Positions 27,042 through 36,903 are shown, counted from the stretch's first letter. The stretch is 45,745 nt of DNA from Flavobacteriales bacterium (GCA_947463385.1 CANHSL010000011.1:1-45745), one strand, 5' to 3'. Notes: generated from the letters alone by a model not told the origin. Made by a program: numbers and translations.

Positions 27042-29972
27042 CTACTCTTTGATCACTTTAAATACCCCGTGCTGGCCGTTAACGCTAATTCTTAATGAAT
27101 AAACGCCTGCACTCAAGGCTTGGGTATTTAGCGTTGTTTTACCCAATCCGTTGCCGTTTTGCACCAAGCGACCTCGCGCATCGAGCAATTCAAACTGAAA
27201 GGCATTCGCGATATCAATGATTAAGGTGCTTTGCATTGGATTTGGGTACACTGAGGCATTAATCGCCGATTCCCCTACTCCAGCCCCACACTGATCCACA
27301 ATAATGTTTGCTGAAACCACCGTTTCACAGGTCCCATCCGAAACTACACAACTGTATTGCGATGTGGCACCGGGCGTTACGGTAATGCTTGCGGTGTTCC
27401 CTAGAACAGATGGACCATCATACCACGTATATGTGGTTCCTCCGCCCGCGGTAATCGTAGCTGTTTCTCCAACACAAATGGTTGTTCCAGGCGTAATGGT
27501 GGCTGTAAGTTCCGTTGACCCTGTGATCGCACGCGTATAGGTTTGTACGCAGCCGCTTCCTGAAGTCCGAATCCGAGCCACATAGGTTCCTGCAGGTAAA
27601 TTACCAAAATTAGGTGATGCTTGATAGTTCACACCGTCTAAGCTATATTCATAGGTTGGTGGTACTCCACCGGTTGGACTTGTAAATACAATGGTCCCGT
27701 TGTTTTGACCACAGGTTGTATTTGTTTTTGTGCAGGTTGCTGCAGGTTTAGCATTAACGACTATCGGTAAATAAATTCCCGCAGTTCGACAAGAACCATC
27801 AGCAAACAAATAGATCCGTCGATTAGCCACTTGATTAAACGTGAAGGTATTTGCTGCGGTATTGTGGGTGGAAATCACGGTAGTAAAGGGGTCGTCGGTA
27901 ATGTACCATAAATAGCTATTGGTATTGGTAGATCCCGAACCATTCACTGTAATTTGTCCTCCGGTACAGATTGCGGATTCAGAAAATGTGAAATTGGCAA
28001 CAGGATTTGGGCCATTCGAGGTCAGCACATCCATCCAAAGGCTGGTCATAATTACCGGATTTATATCCGTTGTTGGATGCCAAGTACCCGTGGTATTGGT
28101 CAAGCCCCCGTAATAACATTTTAAGGTACTTAAGCCACTGGCATTGGTTCCGTTTCGCTGATTTATGTCAACACACATGAAGGTTACCGTGTCTTGCGGA
28201 GAGCCATAAAACAACTCAAAAGTCACCCAGAAGTTTCCAGTTACGGTAGGCGGATTGGTAAAATCGAATTCGTTATAAAACCCTGGGTCCATATCGGCAA
28301 TCAGTAAGGTGTCTGTAACTAATACCGTCCCAGGATTTCCGGCATTGTCCTGCTGAACACGGATTTTCACTAGGCCATTTCCAGAGGAATTCACTGCCTT
28401 AATAATTGGCATGCGAAGCCTTCTCACTTGTGTTGAAGCTGGCGCCGTATATCGGTCCGCATATTGATGAATCAAGGAGGTATTTGTTGAAGAAAAGCGG
28501 CCAGAACCCGGAAGGAAGCCCCAACCGGTAGACCAGTTGTAATAGGCATAATCCTCTGTAATTGGATTATAATTTCTTAGCGTATCACACGCTGTGCCTG
28601 GCGCAGCTCCAACTACCTGCACATGGGCGGTTTTCGTCTCGGTATCAGCCCCGAACGCATTGGAAGCGGTGAGTGAAACGGTGTAGTTTCCCACGGCATT
28701 AAATACAGCACTTGGGTTTTGGTTATTGCTGTTTGTAGCACCCCCTCCAAAATTCCACGTCCATGAGGTTGGAACGTTCGTTGACGCATCAAAAAAGTTA
28801 ACCGAGCCTCCCACAGGAATAATAATTGGATTTGAAATGTCTGCTGTGAAATCGGCCACTGGCGGCGTATTGGTAGGATCACAACCCGGAGAAAGCAACA
28901 AGGAAGCGCGGGCACCAGTGAGGGTGTTGAGCATGTAATTGGCTTGCGCCTGTGAAAACATTACCGTACAATTGCTGTAATCCATATAGTTCTCGTATTG
29001 CGTTTGTGTAGAACCACAGGTCATTTGATTTCCAGAACATGACCCTGCGTAATTAAACGAGGGGCCGATGGTGTTTGGTGTATCATTAAATCCGTCATCT
29101 AGGGTACAGCTACCCGAACCACCCCAGGTATGGTCAAGCCCCAAATAATGTCCGATTTCATGCGTAAGCACATTGTCGTTATTCATTCCAATGTTATAAT
29201 CCAAAACAATTCCATCAATGGAAGCACCTGGCAACATGTTGTTAGTTGGACGATAAGCATAGCCCGCAGTTCCCGAATTCGCACCATTCGAAATATCGCA
29301 TATCCAAACATTTAAGTACTTATTTCGGTCCCAAATCTGTGAACCTCCGGTAGCTGAAGCTTTCATCTTATTCTCCTCTCCCCCGTTATGATTGTAGTAA
29401 TCTTCGTTGGTTGAAACACGAATTACTCCTTGCTCAGCTAAAGGAACGCCTGCAGCATCCTTAGTGGCTAAACAGAAATTAATATTGACATCGGCTGGAA
29501 CGAAACCAAAATTTGCTCGCGCATTGGCTGCATCTTGATTTAAGAGTTGGAAATCCTCTTGTATGTCATTGAACACTTGCATAATGAGCGCATTCGACAC
29601 ATTCTCCGACGGATTATTTGGATTGTGTACCACATGAAAAATAACCGAAATGGTATTAATCCCAGGTGTTTTCTCTGGTTTGTACGGTTTAGTTTTTGCG
29701 GCTTCTTCAAGGTAGGTTTGATTGAACTCTGCCCACTTCCCTATTTCCTCATAATACTTCTTGGTCAGTTCATGCGAAGCACAGGAATGCTGGTTTAATC
29801 CATGATTTCTTGGCGCTAAAGGCTTGTCAACCTTTGGTGTAAGCGCTGTAATTGTTGTTGATTTTTTAGTGCTATTGGGTAATGAATTAACAGCACCAGG
29901 CTGTACATTTTGTGCATTAATCCCCAAAAAAGCAAGCCCAGAAAACAAGGCCGAAATATAGATTTTTCTCAT
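27042..29972 (-). CDS. Secreted M43 (pappalysin-like) zinc metalloprotease with T9SS sorting domain
   Basis: A 976-residue secreted protease. The signal peptide ends at INAQN (about 21). The catalytic domain contains HEIGHYLGLDH (271-281), the extended zinc motif of M43 peptidases, followed by the family's CTLDDGFNDTPNT loop. A PKD domain follows at about 372-455 (PVADFTADIS to VQVVG), then a lectin-like beta region, then Ig-like modules (CTKTNTTCGQNNGTIVF and ATITPGTTICVGETATITAGGG). The C-terminus from about 900 (VYPNPMQSTLIIDI to VIKE) is a type A T9SS signal. The enzyme should be exported to the cell surface or outside. Its upstream region shares a leader motif with the gene at 37070. Confidence 0.95.
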   Translation of the reverse strand: MRKIYISALFSGLAFLGINAQNVQPGAVNSLPNSTKKSTTITALTPKVDKPLAPRNHGLNQHSCASHELTKKYYEEIGKWAEFNQTYLEEAAKTKPYKPEKTPGINTISVIFHVVHNPNNPSENVSNALIMQVFNDIQEDFQLLNQDAANARANFGFVPADVNINFCLATKDAAGVPLAEQGVIRVSTNEDYYNHNGGEENKMKASATGGSQIWDRNKYLNVWICDISNGANSGTAGYAYRPTNNMLPGASIDGIVLDYNIGMNNDNVLTHEIGHYLGLDHTWGGSGSCTLDDGFNDTPNTIGPSFNYAGSCSGNQMTCGSTQTQYENYMDYSNCTVMFSQAQANYMLNTLTGARASLLLSPGCDPTNTPPVADFTADISNPIIIPVGGSVNFFDASTNVPTSWTWNFGGGATNSNNQNPSAVFNAVGNYTVSLTASNAFGADTETKTAHVQVVGAAPGTACDTLRNYNPITEDYAYYNWSTGWGFLPGSGRFSSTNTSLIHQYADRYTAPASTQVRRLRMPIIKAVNSSGNGLVKIRVQQDNAGNPGTVLVTDTLLIADMDPGFYNEFDFTNPPTVTGNFWVTFELFYGSPQDTVTFMCVDINQRNGTNASGLSTLKCYYGGLTNTTGTWHPTTDINPVIMTSLWMDVLTSNGPNPVANFTFSESAICTGGQITVNGSGSTNTNSYLWYITDDPFTTVISTHNTAANTFTFNQVANRRIYLFADGSCRTAGIYLPIVVNAKPAATCTKTNTTCGQNNGTIVFTSPTGGVPPTYEYSLDGVNYQASPNFGNLPAGTYVARIRTSGSGCVQTYTRAITGSTELTATITPGTTICVGETATITAGGGTTYTWYDGPSVLGNTASITVTPGATSQYSCVVSDGTCETVVSANIIVDQCGAGVGESAINASVYPNPMQSTLIIDIANAFQFELLDARGRLVQNGNGLGKTTLNTQALSAGVYSLRISVNGQHGVFKVIKE

Positions 29973-29994
29973 GGTAGTAGGTAGTTTAGGTCAG

Positions 29995-30024
29995 TGAATT
30001 TACAAAATAAACAGCATGAACAAA
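29995..30024 (-). promoter_or_regulatory. Promoter of the M43 gene: TTTG-N18-TAAATTCA
   Basis: On the minus strand TTTG (30024-30021), 18 nt, then TAAATTCA (30002-29995), followed by ACCTAAACTA (29991-29982) and the ATG at 29972. The same order occurs upstream of the gene at 37070. Confidence 0.45.
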
Positions 30025-30062
30025 TGCATTCATTTAATTTTGTTTTGTTATAACTTAGCCAC

Positions 30063-31664
30063 ATGAAACAGAACATTGAGTGGATCAGAAATAACAAGAC
30101 CAATAAATCTACCGCATTTTCAAGCGAAGAGAAGAAAGCGTTAAACTTGGAAGGACTACTTCCGTATAAGCAGACCACGCAAGAATTACAGGAAAAACGG
30201 GTGCTTCAAAATCTTGAACGAAAACCGAATGACATTGAACGATACTTATATTTATCAGCCTTACAAGCTCGAAATGAACGGCTTTTCTATCGCGTAATTA
30301 TCAACAACATAGAACGCCTACTCCCAATTATTTACACCCCTACGGTTGGCGAAGCCTGTAAAGCATTTTCACATGTATATACCGAAGCCAAAGGATTTTA
30401 CATAACCCCTGAAGACAAGGGCAACATCTTTAATATCCTAGGTAATTGGCCAGAAGAAGAAATTAAAGTGATTGTTGTTACAGACGGTGAACGAATTCTT
30501 GGTTTAGGCGACCTCGGAGCCAATGGTATGGGAATTCCAATTGGGAAACTCATTCTTTATGCAGCCTGCGGAGGAATACATCCATCTGCCTGCTTACCCG
30601 TAATGATTGATGTTGGAACGAACAATGAAACCCTTCGCAACGACCCCCTTTATTTAGGACTTCCAACGGCACGAATTGGTGGACAAGAATACCTCGACTT
30701 AATGGATGAATTCATGGAGGCAGCAACCCAACGATTCCCCGGTGTTTTAGTACAATTTGAAGATTTCTTGACACCAAATGCCTTCGCATTGCTGGATCGA
30801 TATCAATTTAAGTATCGGTGTTTTAACGATGACATTCAAGGAACAGCTGCTGTTGCTCTAGCTGGACTCATGTGTTCAACGCGAATTACAGAAATTCCAC
30901 TTCAAGAAAACCGGTTTCTATTTCTTGGTGGTGGCTCAGCCGCAACTGGAATTGCCGATTTATTGGTGAAAGGACTTATGCTTAATGGATTAACAGAGGA
31001 ACAGGCCTATGAACACATCGCCATGTGCGATATTCATGGACTCATAGTAAGCGAGCGAACAGACTTGCAAGACCACAACCTTCCCTACGCTAAGAACCTA
31101 CCGGGAATGAGTTTTTTAGAAACAATCCAGCAGTTTAAACCTACCGCCCTGATTGGCGCAACGGGTTCGGGCGGTGCCTTTACTAAAGAAATCATCGAAG
31201 CAATGTCAGTCATAAATAATCGTCCGGTGATCTTTGCCTTGTCAAACCCAACATCTAAGGCTGAATGTACGGCCGATCAAGCGTACACGTGGAGCAAGGG
31301 AAAAGCCATTTTTGTAAGCGGAAGTCCGTTTCCGAATGTGACTTTTGAAGGAACAACCTTTGATCCTGGGCAAGGAAATAATGCCTACATTTTTCCAGGA
31401 TTAGGTCTTGGTGTTGTAGCAGCTCAGATTGAACACGTGAACGATGAATTGTTAATTACTGCCGCGCAAGCACTTGCTCAATTGGTTGAAGGAGAAGATT
31501 TAACCAAGGGTTCACTTTACCCGCCCATCAATGAAATACGTGAAGTATCTGTTGAAATCGCTAAAGCGGTCATGAAAAATGCAATAAGCCAAGGTCTTAC
31601 AGGAATTAAAGAAAACGAAATCGAAGGACTAATTAATCAAGAGCTATACGATCCGACGTACTAG
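30063..31664 (+). CDS. maeA: Malic enzyme (NAD-type, MaeA-like)
   Basis: A 533-residue oxidative decarboxylase of malate to pyruvate. Motifs of the large malic enzyme family are YTPTVGEACKAFSHVY (near residue 97), VTDGERILGLGDLGANGMGIPIGK (about 139-162), FEDFLTPNAFALLDRYQ, the catalytic/metal stretch CFNDDIQGTAAVALAG, and the Rossmann GGGSAATGIADLL. The length is in the range of bacterial MaeA; NAD preference is assumed from the family, not shown. It is divergent from the M43 gene (90 bp) and convergent with the SDR gene: both stops share CTAG at 31661-31664. A weaker -7-like TAACTTAG lies at 30051-30058. Confidence 0.93.
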   Translation: MKQNIEWIRNNKTNKSTAFSSEEKKALNLEGLLPYKQTTQELQEKRVLQNLERKPNDIERYLYLSALQARNERLFYRVIINNIERLLPIIYTPTVGEACKAFSHVYTEAKGFYITPEDKGNIFNILGNWPEEEIKVIVVTDGERILGLGDLGANGMGIPIGKLILYAACGGIHPSACLPVMIDVGTNNETLRNDPLYLGLPTARIGGQEYLDLMDEFMEAATQRFPGVLVQFEDFLTPNAFALLDRYQFKYRCFNDDIQGTAAVALAGLMCSTRITEIPLQENRFLFLGGGSAATGIADLLVKGLMLNGLTEEQAYEHIAMCDIHGLIVSERTDLQDHNLPYAKNLPGMSFLETIQQFKPTALIGATGSGGAFTKEIIEAMSVINNRPVIFALSNPTSKAECTADQAYTWSKGKAIFVSGSPFPNVTFEGTTFDPGQGNNAYIFPGLGLGVVAAQIEHVNDELLITAAQALAQLVEGEDLTKGSLYPPINEIREVSVEIAKAVMKNAISQGLTGIKENEIEGLINQELYDPTY

Positions 31665-32326
31665 ACTTTCAAGTTCCCCATTCCGCCATCTACGGCTAAG
31701 ACTTGTCCGGTCATCCAAGCACTGTCATCGCCGAGTAGAAAGCTTATTGCATTGGCCAAATCAGATGGATTCCCCAATCTTTTGAGCGGGTGCCGTTGTG
31801 CACCAGCCTCAATTTTTTCAGGTGAATTAGTAAGTTTCTCGGCCATGGGGGTTAGGGTAAGCGACGGCGCAACCACATTCACACGAATTTTTGGTGCCCA
31901 TTCCGCAGCCAAAGACCTTGCAAAGCCCTCAAGAGCTGCTTTTACAGATGCGACGGACGCATGAAAGGGCATTCCCGTAGTTGCAGCAACACTTGAAATC
32001 AGGACAACACTTGCGCCTTCATTTAGATTCGACTGATAGGTTTTCAAAACATTTACCGCACCCAACACATGAATATTAAAATCCGACTGGAAATCTTCCA
32101 ATTTAAGGGACCTAAAGGGTTTCAAGTTGATTGATCCCGGAAAGTATACGATGCCATCAAAGCGTGTATCAATTGAAGGCAAAGTGCCCAAATAATCGGT
32201 TAGTTCATAATCCGAAATGGATTGATTCCTTGAAAGTTGAGTAACCTGATACCCTTTAGCGAGTAGTGTAGATTTTGTGGTTTGAGCGATGGCCGATGAA
32301 GCACCGACAAGTAAGAAATGTTTCAT
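31661..32326 (-). CDS. SDR-family protein lacking the catalytic tyrosine
   Basis: A 221-residue short-chain dehydrogenase/reductase-like protein. The cofactor loop GASSAIAQ (8-15) replaces the usual TGxxxGxG, and S112 in VVLISSVAATTG fits the catalytic serine. The YxxxK motif reads VASVK (125-129), so the tyrosine is valine while K129 remains. The rest (FARSLAAEWAPKIRVNVVAPSLTLTP and the GQVLAVDGGMG end) is canonical. I recall a similar Tyr-less clade; it may be a weak reductase or use another acid. It lies 33 nt after emrB on the same strand and may belong to the efflux operon. The stop shares CTAG with maeA. Confidence 0.88.
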   Translation of the reverse strand: MKHFLLVGASSAIAQTTKSTLLAKGYQVTQLSRNQSISDYELTDYLGTLPSIDTRFDGIVYFPGSINLKPFRSLKLEDFQSDFNIHVLGAVNVLKTYQSNLNEGASVVLISSVAATTGMPFHASVASVKAALEGFARSLAAEWAPKIRVNVVAPSLTLTPMAEKLTNSPEKIEAGAQRHPLKRLGNPSDLANAISFLLGDDSAWMTGQVLAVDGGMGNLKV

Positions 32327-32359
32327 GGATGTTAAACACCCAAGCCAGGCAGATGTTCA

Positions 32360-33937
32360 TTAATGCCCGTCGGAGACCACTACCTTCTCTTTCTTTTTAT
32401 ACCGAATCAGATATACGACAGGAAAGATGATAAGCACCATCAATCCCACCATAAAAAACCCATGATCATAACTCACCAAGGCCTGTTGTTTAAATAGCAT
32501 ACCTTCGAGCGATTGATTCGCCAAGGCCTCCGCTTGGTCCATAGAATAGCCGCGCGCTAAAAAATTCTGTTTCATCATTGCAATTCGTTCTGCGGTTTGT
32601 TGCGAATAATCCGTTACATACCCGAGCATTGAACCTCGAACCTGTGCGTTTTTTTGTGTTAAAAAAAGATTAATCAAGGCAATCCCAACCGCACCCCCTA
32701 ATTGTCGAACTGCATTCGAAAGACCAACGGCCTGACCAATATCTCTTGGATTTAATCCAGCCACAGACAGCGTAATGATCGGAGACATCATGCAGGCCAT
32801 TCCGATACCGCGTAATACAAATGGAAAGTAAAAATTCCCTTGCGATGACGTTGGTGAAGAAAAGGACAACATCATTAAAAATACAACGGTTAGTCCGGCT
32901 CCGGTCCAAATGATAGCTTTTGGATTCACCCCATTACCTAACATTTTACCCACCATGGGCATAGTAATCGCAGAGAATAAAGCCCCCGGAATCATAAACA
33001 TACCGGTTTGAGTTGCAGTCCAACCCAGTGAAATTTGAACGAATAAGGGAAAAATAAACACGGACCCAAAGAGAATCAAGCCGAGGAGAAAATTCAAGAC
33101 ACTTCCAAGTACCAAGTTATAATTCTTGTAGAGCCTCAAATTTACGGCCGCATAGTCAATGCTCAAGGACCGTTTAATTAAAAGTACAAATCCCAAAATG
33201 GCTAGAAAGGTAAAGAACACAATTTCCGAACTATCAAACCAATCCTTCGAATTTCCTTCTTCTAAAACGAATTGCAAACTCCCTACCCCAATGATTAAAA
33301 ACACAATCCCCCAATAATCGATGCGCTTCGGTTTAACTGCCGAAGGATCATTGGTAACGAATGAATACGAAAGAAAAGCCGCTATAATTCCGATCGGTAC
33401 ATTCACAAAGAAAATCCAGTGCCAACTAAAATTATCCGTGATTAATCCACCAATGGTCGGTCCAAACGTAGGTCCCATGATGATTCCCATGCCGAAAATG
33501 GCATTCGCCATTCCGATTTTCTCTGGTGGAAAGGCTCCCATGATAATGGTTTGTGCATTAGAAAGCAAGCCTCCTCCGCCTAATCCTTGAATAAATCGCC
33601 AAAACACCAAGGTCCATAAGCTGGTAGACATGCCACACATGAGCGACGAAAAGGTGAAGATGATGACTGAGGTCGTGAAGTATGCTTTTCTTCCAAAATA
33701 ATTGGAAAGCATCCCTGTCAGTGGAATAATAATCACATTCGATATGCCATATGCGGTTACCACCCATGCAATTTCGGTCGTTGTTGCTCCAATGCTGCCG
33801 GAAATTTCACGCAGCGAGACATTCACTACGGTGGCGTCAATTAATTCAAGCAAGGCACAGGTAATCGCGGTAAGTACCAAAATCACGCGGGCAGCTCCTT
33901 GCGGATAACTCAAGGTGGTGGCAGACGCTTGACTCAT
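32360..33937 (-). CDS. emrB: DHA2-family multidrug efflux MFS transporter (EmrB-like)
   Basis: A 525-residue drug:H+ antiporter with about 14 TM helices. ELIDATVVNVSLREISGSIG (TM1 region, residues 27-46) has the family's D-ATVVNVAL-type motif, and WVVTAYGISNVIIIPLTGML and FWRFIQGLGGGGLLSNAQTI carry the motif A/C region. It forms the inner-membrane pump of a tripartite exporter with the EmrA-like adaptor and TolC-like channel encoded just upstream; only 1 nt separates it from emrA. Substrates are unknown and presumably include a ligand of the TetR regulator. Confidence 0.95.
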   Translation of the reverse strand: MSQASATTLSYPQGAARVILVLTAITCALLELIDATVVNVSLREISGSIGATTTEIAWVVTAYGISNVIIIPLTGMLSNYFGRKAYFTTSVIIFTFSSLMCGMSTSLWTLVFWRFIQGLGGGGLLSNAQTIIMGAFPPEKIGMANAIFGMGIIMGPTFGPTIGGLITDNFSWHWIFFVNVPIGIIAAFLSYSFVTNDPSAVKPKRIDYWGIVFLIIGVGSLQFVLEEGNSKDWFDSSEIVFFTFLAILGFVLLIKRSLSIDYAAVNLRLYKNYNLVLGSVLNFLLGLILFGSVFIFPLFVQISLGWTATQTGMFMIPGALFSAITMPMVGKMLGNGVNPKAIIWTGAGLTVVFLMMLSFSSPTSSQGNFYFPFVLRGIGMACMMSPIITLSVAGLNPRDIGQAVGLSNAVRQLGGAVGIALINLFLTQKNAQVRGSMLGYVTDYSQQTAERIAMMKQNFLARGYSMDQAEALANQSLEGMLFKQQALVSYDHGFFMVGLMVLIIFPVVYLIRYKKKEKVVVSDGH

Positions 33938-33938
33938 C

Positions 33939-35024
33939 TTATTTTACCGAAACAGAAACAAATGCACTTAAGCCAGGCAACAACAAGGCACGTTGCTCAG
34001 CTGTTAATCCAGTAAGTTTAATCTTGACGGGGACGCGCTGTACAATTTTCACAAAATTACCGGTTGAGTTATCAGGAGGTAATAAGGAGAACTTGGCACC
34101 CGTTGCTCCGATATAAGAATCTACCTTACCCGTAATACTTAACGAAGGATAGGCATCAATTTTAACTGCTACGGATTGATTCATTTTAATATGCTCGATT
34201 TGCGTTTCTTTGAAGTTGGCCGTAACCCACAAGGTGGTATTATCAATGGCGGAACAAACCGGCGTACCAACCGTAACAAACTGCCCTTGATCAACGCTAC
34301 GCTTGGATACAAGACCGTCACATGGTGCCTTAACAATGGTATACCCCAATTGTGTTTTCGCCAAGGACAACTCCGCACTCCGTTGCTTAATCAAGGCCTC
34401 CGCTAATGCAATCATAGATTTTTGTCCTGTAGCCTGAGACTTCACCCCTGCACTTTGGGCAGATGAAGCTTTATATTGGTTTGTTGCTGCTTTAAATTGT
34501 GCTTCGGCCACTGCTAATTCAGCTTCGATGGCATCAAGTTCTGCTTTGGTAGCTGCCTTTGACGCATACATGTTTTTGATTCGTTTGTAATCCTCCTTTA
34601 TTTTATTCAATCGAGTTTTCGCTACATCAATATTTTGAGCCGTCGTTTCGCTGGAAAGAAATGCCGCAGAGGCATTCAAATCGCCTGCATCCGCATTATT
34701 CTTCACGGCGACTAAATTAGCCTTCGCATTTTCTAAGGCTGCCTCGGCTTGAAGCACACGCGCCTGAAACTCATCATCATTGATAATCAATAAGGTATCC
34801 CCTTTTTTTACCATGGCATTATCGGAAAACCGAACTTCCTTCACATACCCCGACACGCTGGTACGAATCGGAATGATATCGGCATCAATCTGCGCATTAT
34901 CCGTGGTTTCAAATCCTTTGGAGCGGATGTAAAAAAATACGCCGACAATCAAGGCCAATCCAAGTATGCTACCGATAATTAAAAGTCGTTTCCGTTTTCC
35001 TGTTTTTTTCGTTGAATCTTCCAT
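33939..35024 (-). CDS. emrA: HlyD/EmrA-like membrane fusion protein
   Basis: A 361-residue periplasmic adaptor with one N-terminal TM helix (LLIIGSILGLALIVGVFFYI, 14-33). The biotinyl-lipoyl half motif (SGYVKEVRFSDNAMVKKGDTLL, about 54-75) and its partner (YTIVKAPCDGLVSKRSVDQGQF, about 228-249) flank a long coiled-coil hairpin of about 130 residues. The beta-barrel (VTANFKETQIEHIKMNQSVAVKID) follows. It bridges EmrB and the outer-membrane channel. The gene begins 1 nt after tolC and lies 1 nt before emrB. Confidence 0.95.
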   Translation of the reverse strand: MEDSTKKTGKRKRLLIIGSILGLALIVGVFFYIRSKGFETTDNAQIDADIIPIRTSVSGYVKEVRFSDNAMVKKGDTLLIINDDEFQARVLQAEAALENAKANLVAVKNNADAGDLNASAAFLSSETTAQNIDVAKTRLNKIKEDYKRIKNMYASKAATKAELDAIEAELAVAEAQFKAATNQYKASSAQSAGVKSQATGQKSMIALAEALIKQRSAELSLAKTQLGYTIVKAPCDGLVSKRSVDQGQFVTVGTPVCSAIDNTTLWVTANFKETQIEHIKMNQSVAVKIDAYPSLSITGKVDSYIGATGAKFSLLPPDNSTGNFVKIVQRVPVKIKLTGLTAEQRALLLPGLSAFVSVSVK

Positions 35025-35025
35025 A

Positions 35026-36288
35026 TTAAAAATTTATTAATCCCATTGTTATATTATAATTCGACCACGCATTTATTTTCTTTATTTCATGAATTTTCAA
35101 ATTAAGACGTGCAGCCATTTCATCATTTAATTGGATTAGGTAAACTGTTGACGTGATTTTTCCATTTGCCAATTGGGCCGCGGAAACCGCAGATATCTCC
35201 GCTTTTTTCGCTAAAATTAACGCATCTAATTTCATCAATTGATCTAAGGCGCTAAGTTGTGACGTATAGGTAGAAAGCGTAATCTCAATGTTCTTATTGA
35301 GTTGCTCTCGCTGGATTTCCAGCATCTTTTTATTTAGATCAAAGGTTCGCTGTTCGCGTCCCAAGCCATAAAGGGTTGAGATATTCCAACGAAGTGACAC
35401 ATTACCCGATCCAAAAAATCGCAGCTCTTGGTTAATGAAATTCGGTCCAGGTCGCCCATAATTACCGACTGCACCCACATACAATTTAGGAAGCGCAACA
35501 TTGGTGGCGAGCTTGTAACGCTCATCTAATAAAGATTCTTGCATTAACAAAAGCTTTGTTTCCGGTCGCATAATACTCATAACGATTGAAGACCCACCCG
35601 CAGGAATTAAACTCAAGGTAGTTTTGGGGGTAATATCTTTGCCTGTCATTAAGGTTAAGGAAGCGCAAAGACCGTTCAAATTCTCAGTGGCTTCAATTAG
35701 GTTTTGTTGTGTTTTCAATAATTCGACTTCAATCTCATCCAAGTTTGTTTGTAACATTAATCCATTCGATACCGCTGCCGCTACGCTGGTAGAACGTTGC
35801 ATTAAATTATCCTTGAACAACTCAAGCATCGAAATATTCTCTTTTGCCAACAACATGGCCATGTAGATTTGATTTACGCGGTCTGCTGTCTTATATAATT
35901 CTACGGTGTTTTTTTGAATTTCAATCTCCGTGGAAAGCGCTTCTAAGCGTTGTTGTCTTTTTCCGATTCCGCCATCAAACACAAGTTGCTCCATCGACAA
36001 GGACCCTAAATACGCATCATGCGGAAAGTTGGTGGTGAATCCCGGGATATTAAACTGAACCACTTCTGACTGATAGGTAGCCGAAGCATTCAGATTTAGT
36101 TTAGGCAACCATGCTTCGCGAATGGCCGAAACCTTTATTGCTTGCTGCGTCTTGTACAACTCAGACTGCTTGTAGATTGGGAAATTTCGTTTAGTCCATT
36201 GAATGCATGAATCCAACGAAATAGATGTTTCTTGCGCGAAGAAAACATTTAAACTAAAAAGCAAAAACAAATAAGTTAAAAACTTCAT
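35026..36288 (-). CDS. TolC-family outer-membrane efflux channel
   Basis: A 420-residue outer-membrane factor. The signal peptide MKFLTYLFLLFSLNVFFAQ precedes the mature part. Typical OMF features are LDSCIQWTKRNFPIYKQSE (about 25-43), then ASATYQSE-like beta strand segments and long helices rich in Ala/Leu/Gln; the structure repeats in the second half. It supplies the exit duct of the EmrAB-type pump. The gene starts directly after the tetR stop, with no gap, and 1 nt separates it from emrA. Confidence 0.92.
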   Translation of the reverse strand: MKFLTYLFLLFSLNVFFAQETSISLDSCIQWTKRNFPIYKQSELYKTQQAIKVSAIREAWLPKLNLNASATYQSEVVQFNIPGFTTNFPHDAYLGSLSMEQLVFDGGIGKRQQRLEALSTEIEIQKNTVELYKTADRVNQIYMAMLLAKENISMLELFKDNLMQRSTSVAAAVSNGLMLQTNLDEIEVELLKTQQNLIEATENLNGLCASLTLMTGKDITPKTTLSLIPAGGSSIVMSIMRPETKLLLMQESLLDERYKLATNVALPKLYVGAVGNYGRPGPNFINQELRFFGSGNVSLRWNISTLYGLGREQRTFDLNKKMLEIQREQLNKNIEITLSTYTSQLSALDQLMKLDALILAKKAEISAVSAAQLANGKITSTVYLIQLNDEMAARLNLKIHEIKKINAWSNYNITMGLINF

Positions 36289-36900
36289 TTACAATGGTTT
36301 AATTTTATTATTAATAAATTCATGAACGGAGGAACGAAAAGAAATCTCCTGTTCGACTCCCCACAACGCATCATTTTTAGCAGCCACCACCTTAAAAATT
36401 GGACGAGCCACAAAGGGATAGGTGCACAAGGAAACAAGATTGACAAAAAATAGCATCGGGTCGATGATCTGAATTTCTTCTCGTTGGATCCCATGATTAA
36501 TCACTGCGATCAACGATGGATTTTCTTTAATGTGACTTTTTACTTTTTCCTCAAATAAGGCCTGATTTAGACTCACCTCTTTAATGAGAAAGATCGCCAT
36601 TTGTGGATATTCTGTAAGAAAATCAATAAACCGGTCTGCATAGGAATGAACACGATCAATGATTGGTAGAGATTCATCTAGCAATACTTCCATATTCTGA
36701 AAATAGCGAGAAAGCGCATTTTCAAATACCCGATCAAACAAGCGTTCTTTATTCCGGAAATAATAGTGCAAGAGGGCTTTATTTATTCCAGCGCGGTCTG
36801 CAATCTGCTGCATTCTAGCACCATACAAGCCATATTCCATAAACACGACTTTAGCCGCATCCAAGATAACTTCTTCAGTTTTGGAATCTTTTAACTTCAT
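36289..36900 (-). CDS. TetR-family transcriptional regulator of the efflux operon
   Basis: A 203-residue TetR regulator. The N-terminal HTH is clear: EEVILDAAKVVFMEYGLYGARMQQIADRAGINKALLHYYFRNKERLFDRVF (residues about 9-59), with the GARMQQIADRAGINKALLHYYF recognition part. The C-terminal ligand domain is diverse and gives no hint of the effector. It is the first gene of tetR-tolC-emrA-emrB and likely represses its own operon: a palindrome of 16 bp (36904-36919) lies between the -7 element and the start codon. Confidence 0.95.
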   Translation of the reverse strand: MKLKDSKTEEVILDAAKVVFMEYGLYGARMQQIADRAGINKALLHYYFRNKERLFDRVFENALSRYFQNMEVLLDESLPIIDRVHSYADRFIDFLTEYPQMAIFLIKEVSLNQALFEEKVKSHIKENPSLIAVINHGIQREEIQIIDPMLFFVNLVSLCTYPFVARPIFKVVAAKNDALWGVEQEISFRSSVHEFINNKIKPL

Positions 36901-36903
36901 GGT

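Noticed and set aside
31635-31680. Terminator between maeA and the SDR gene
   Set aside because: The stops overlap in CTAG and no stem followed by a T run is present on either strand.
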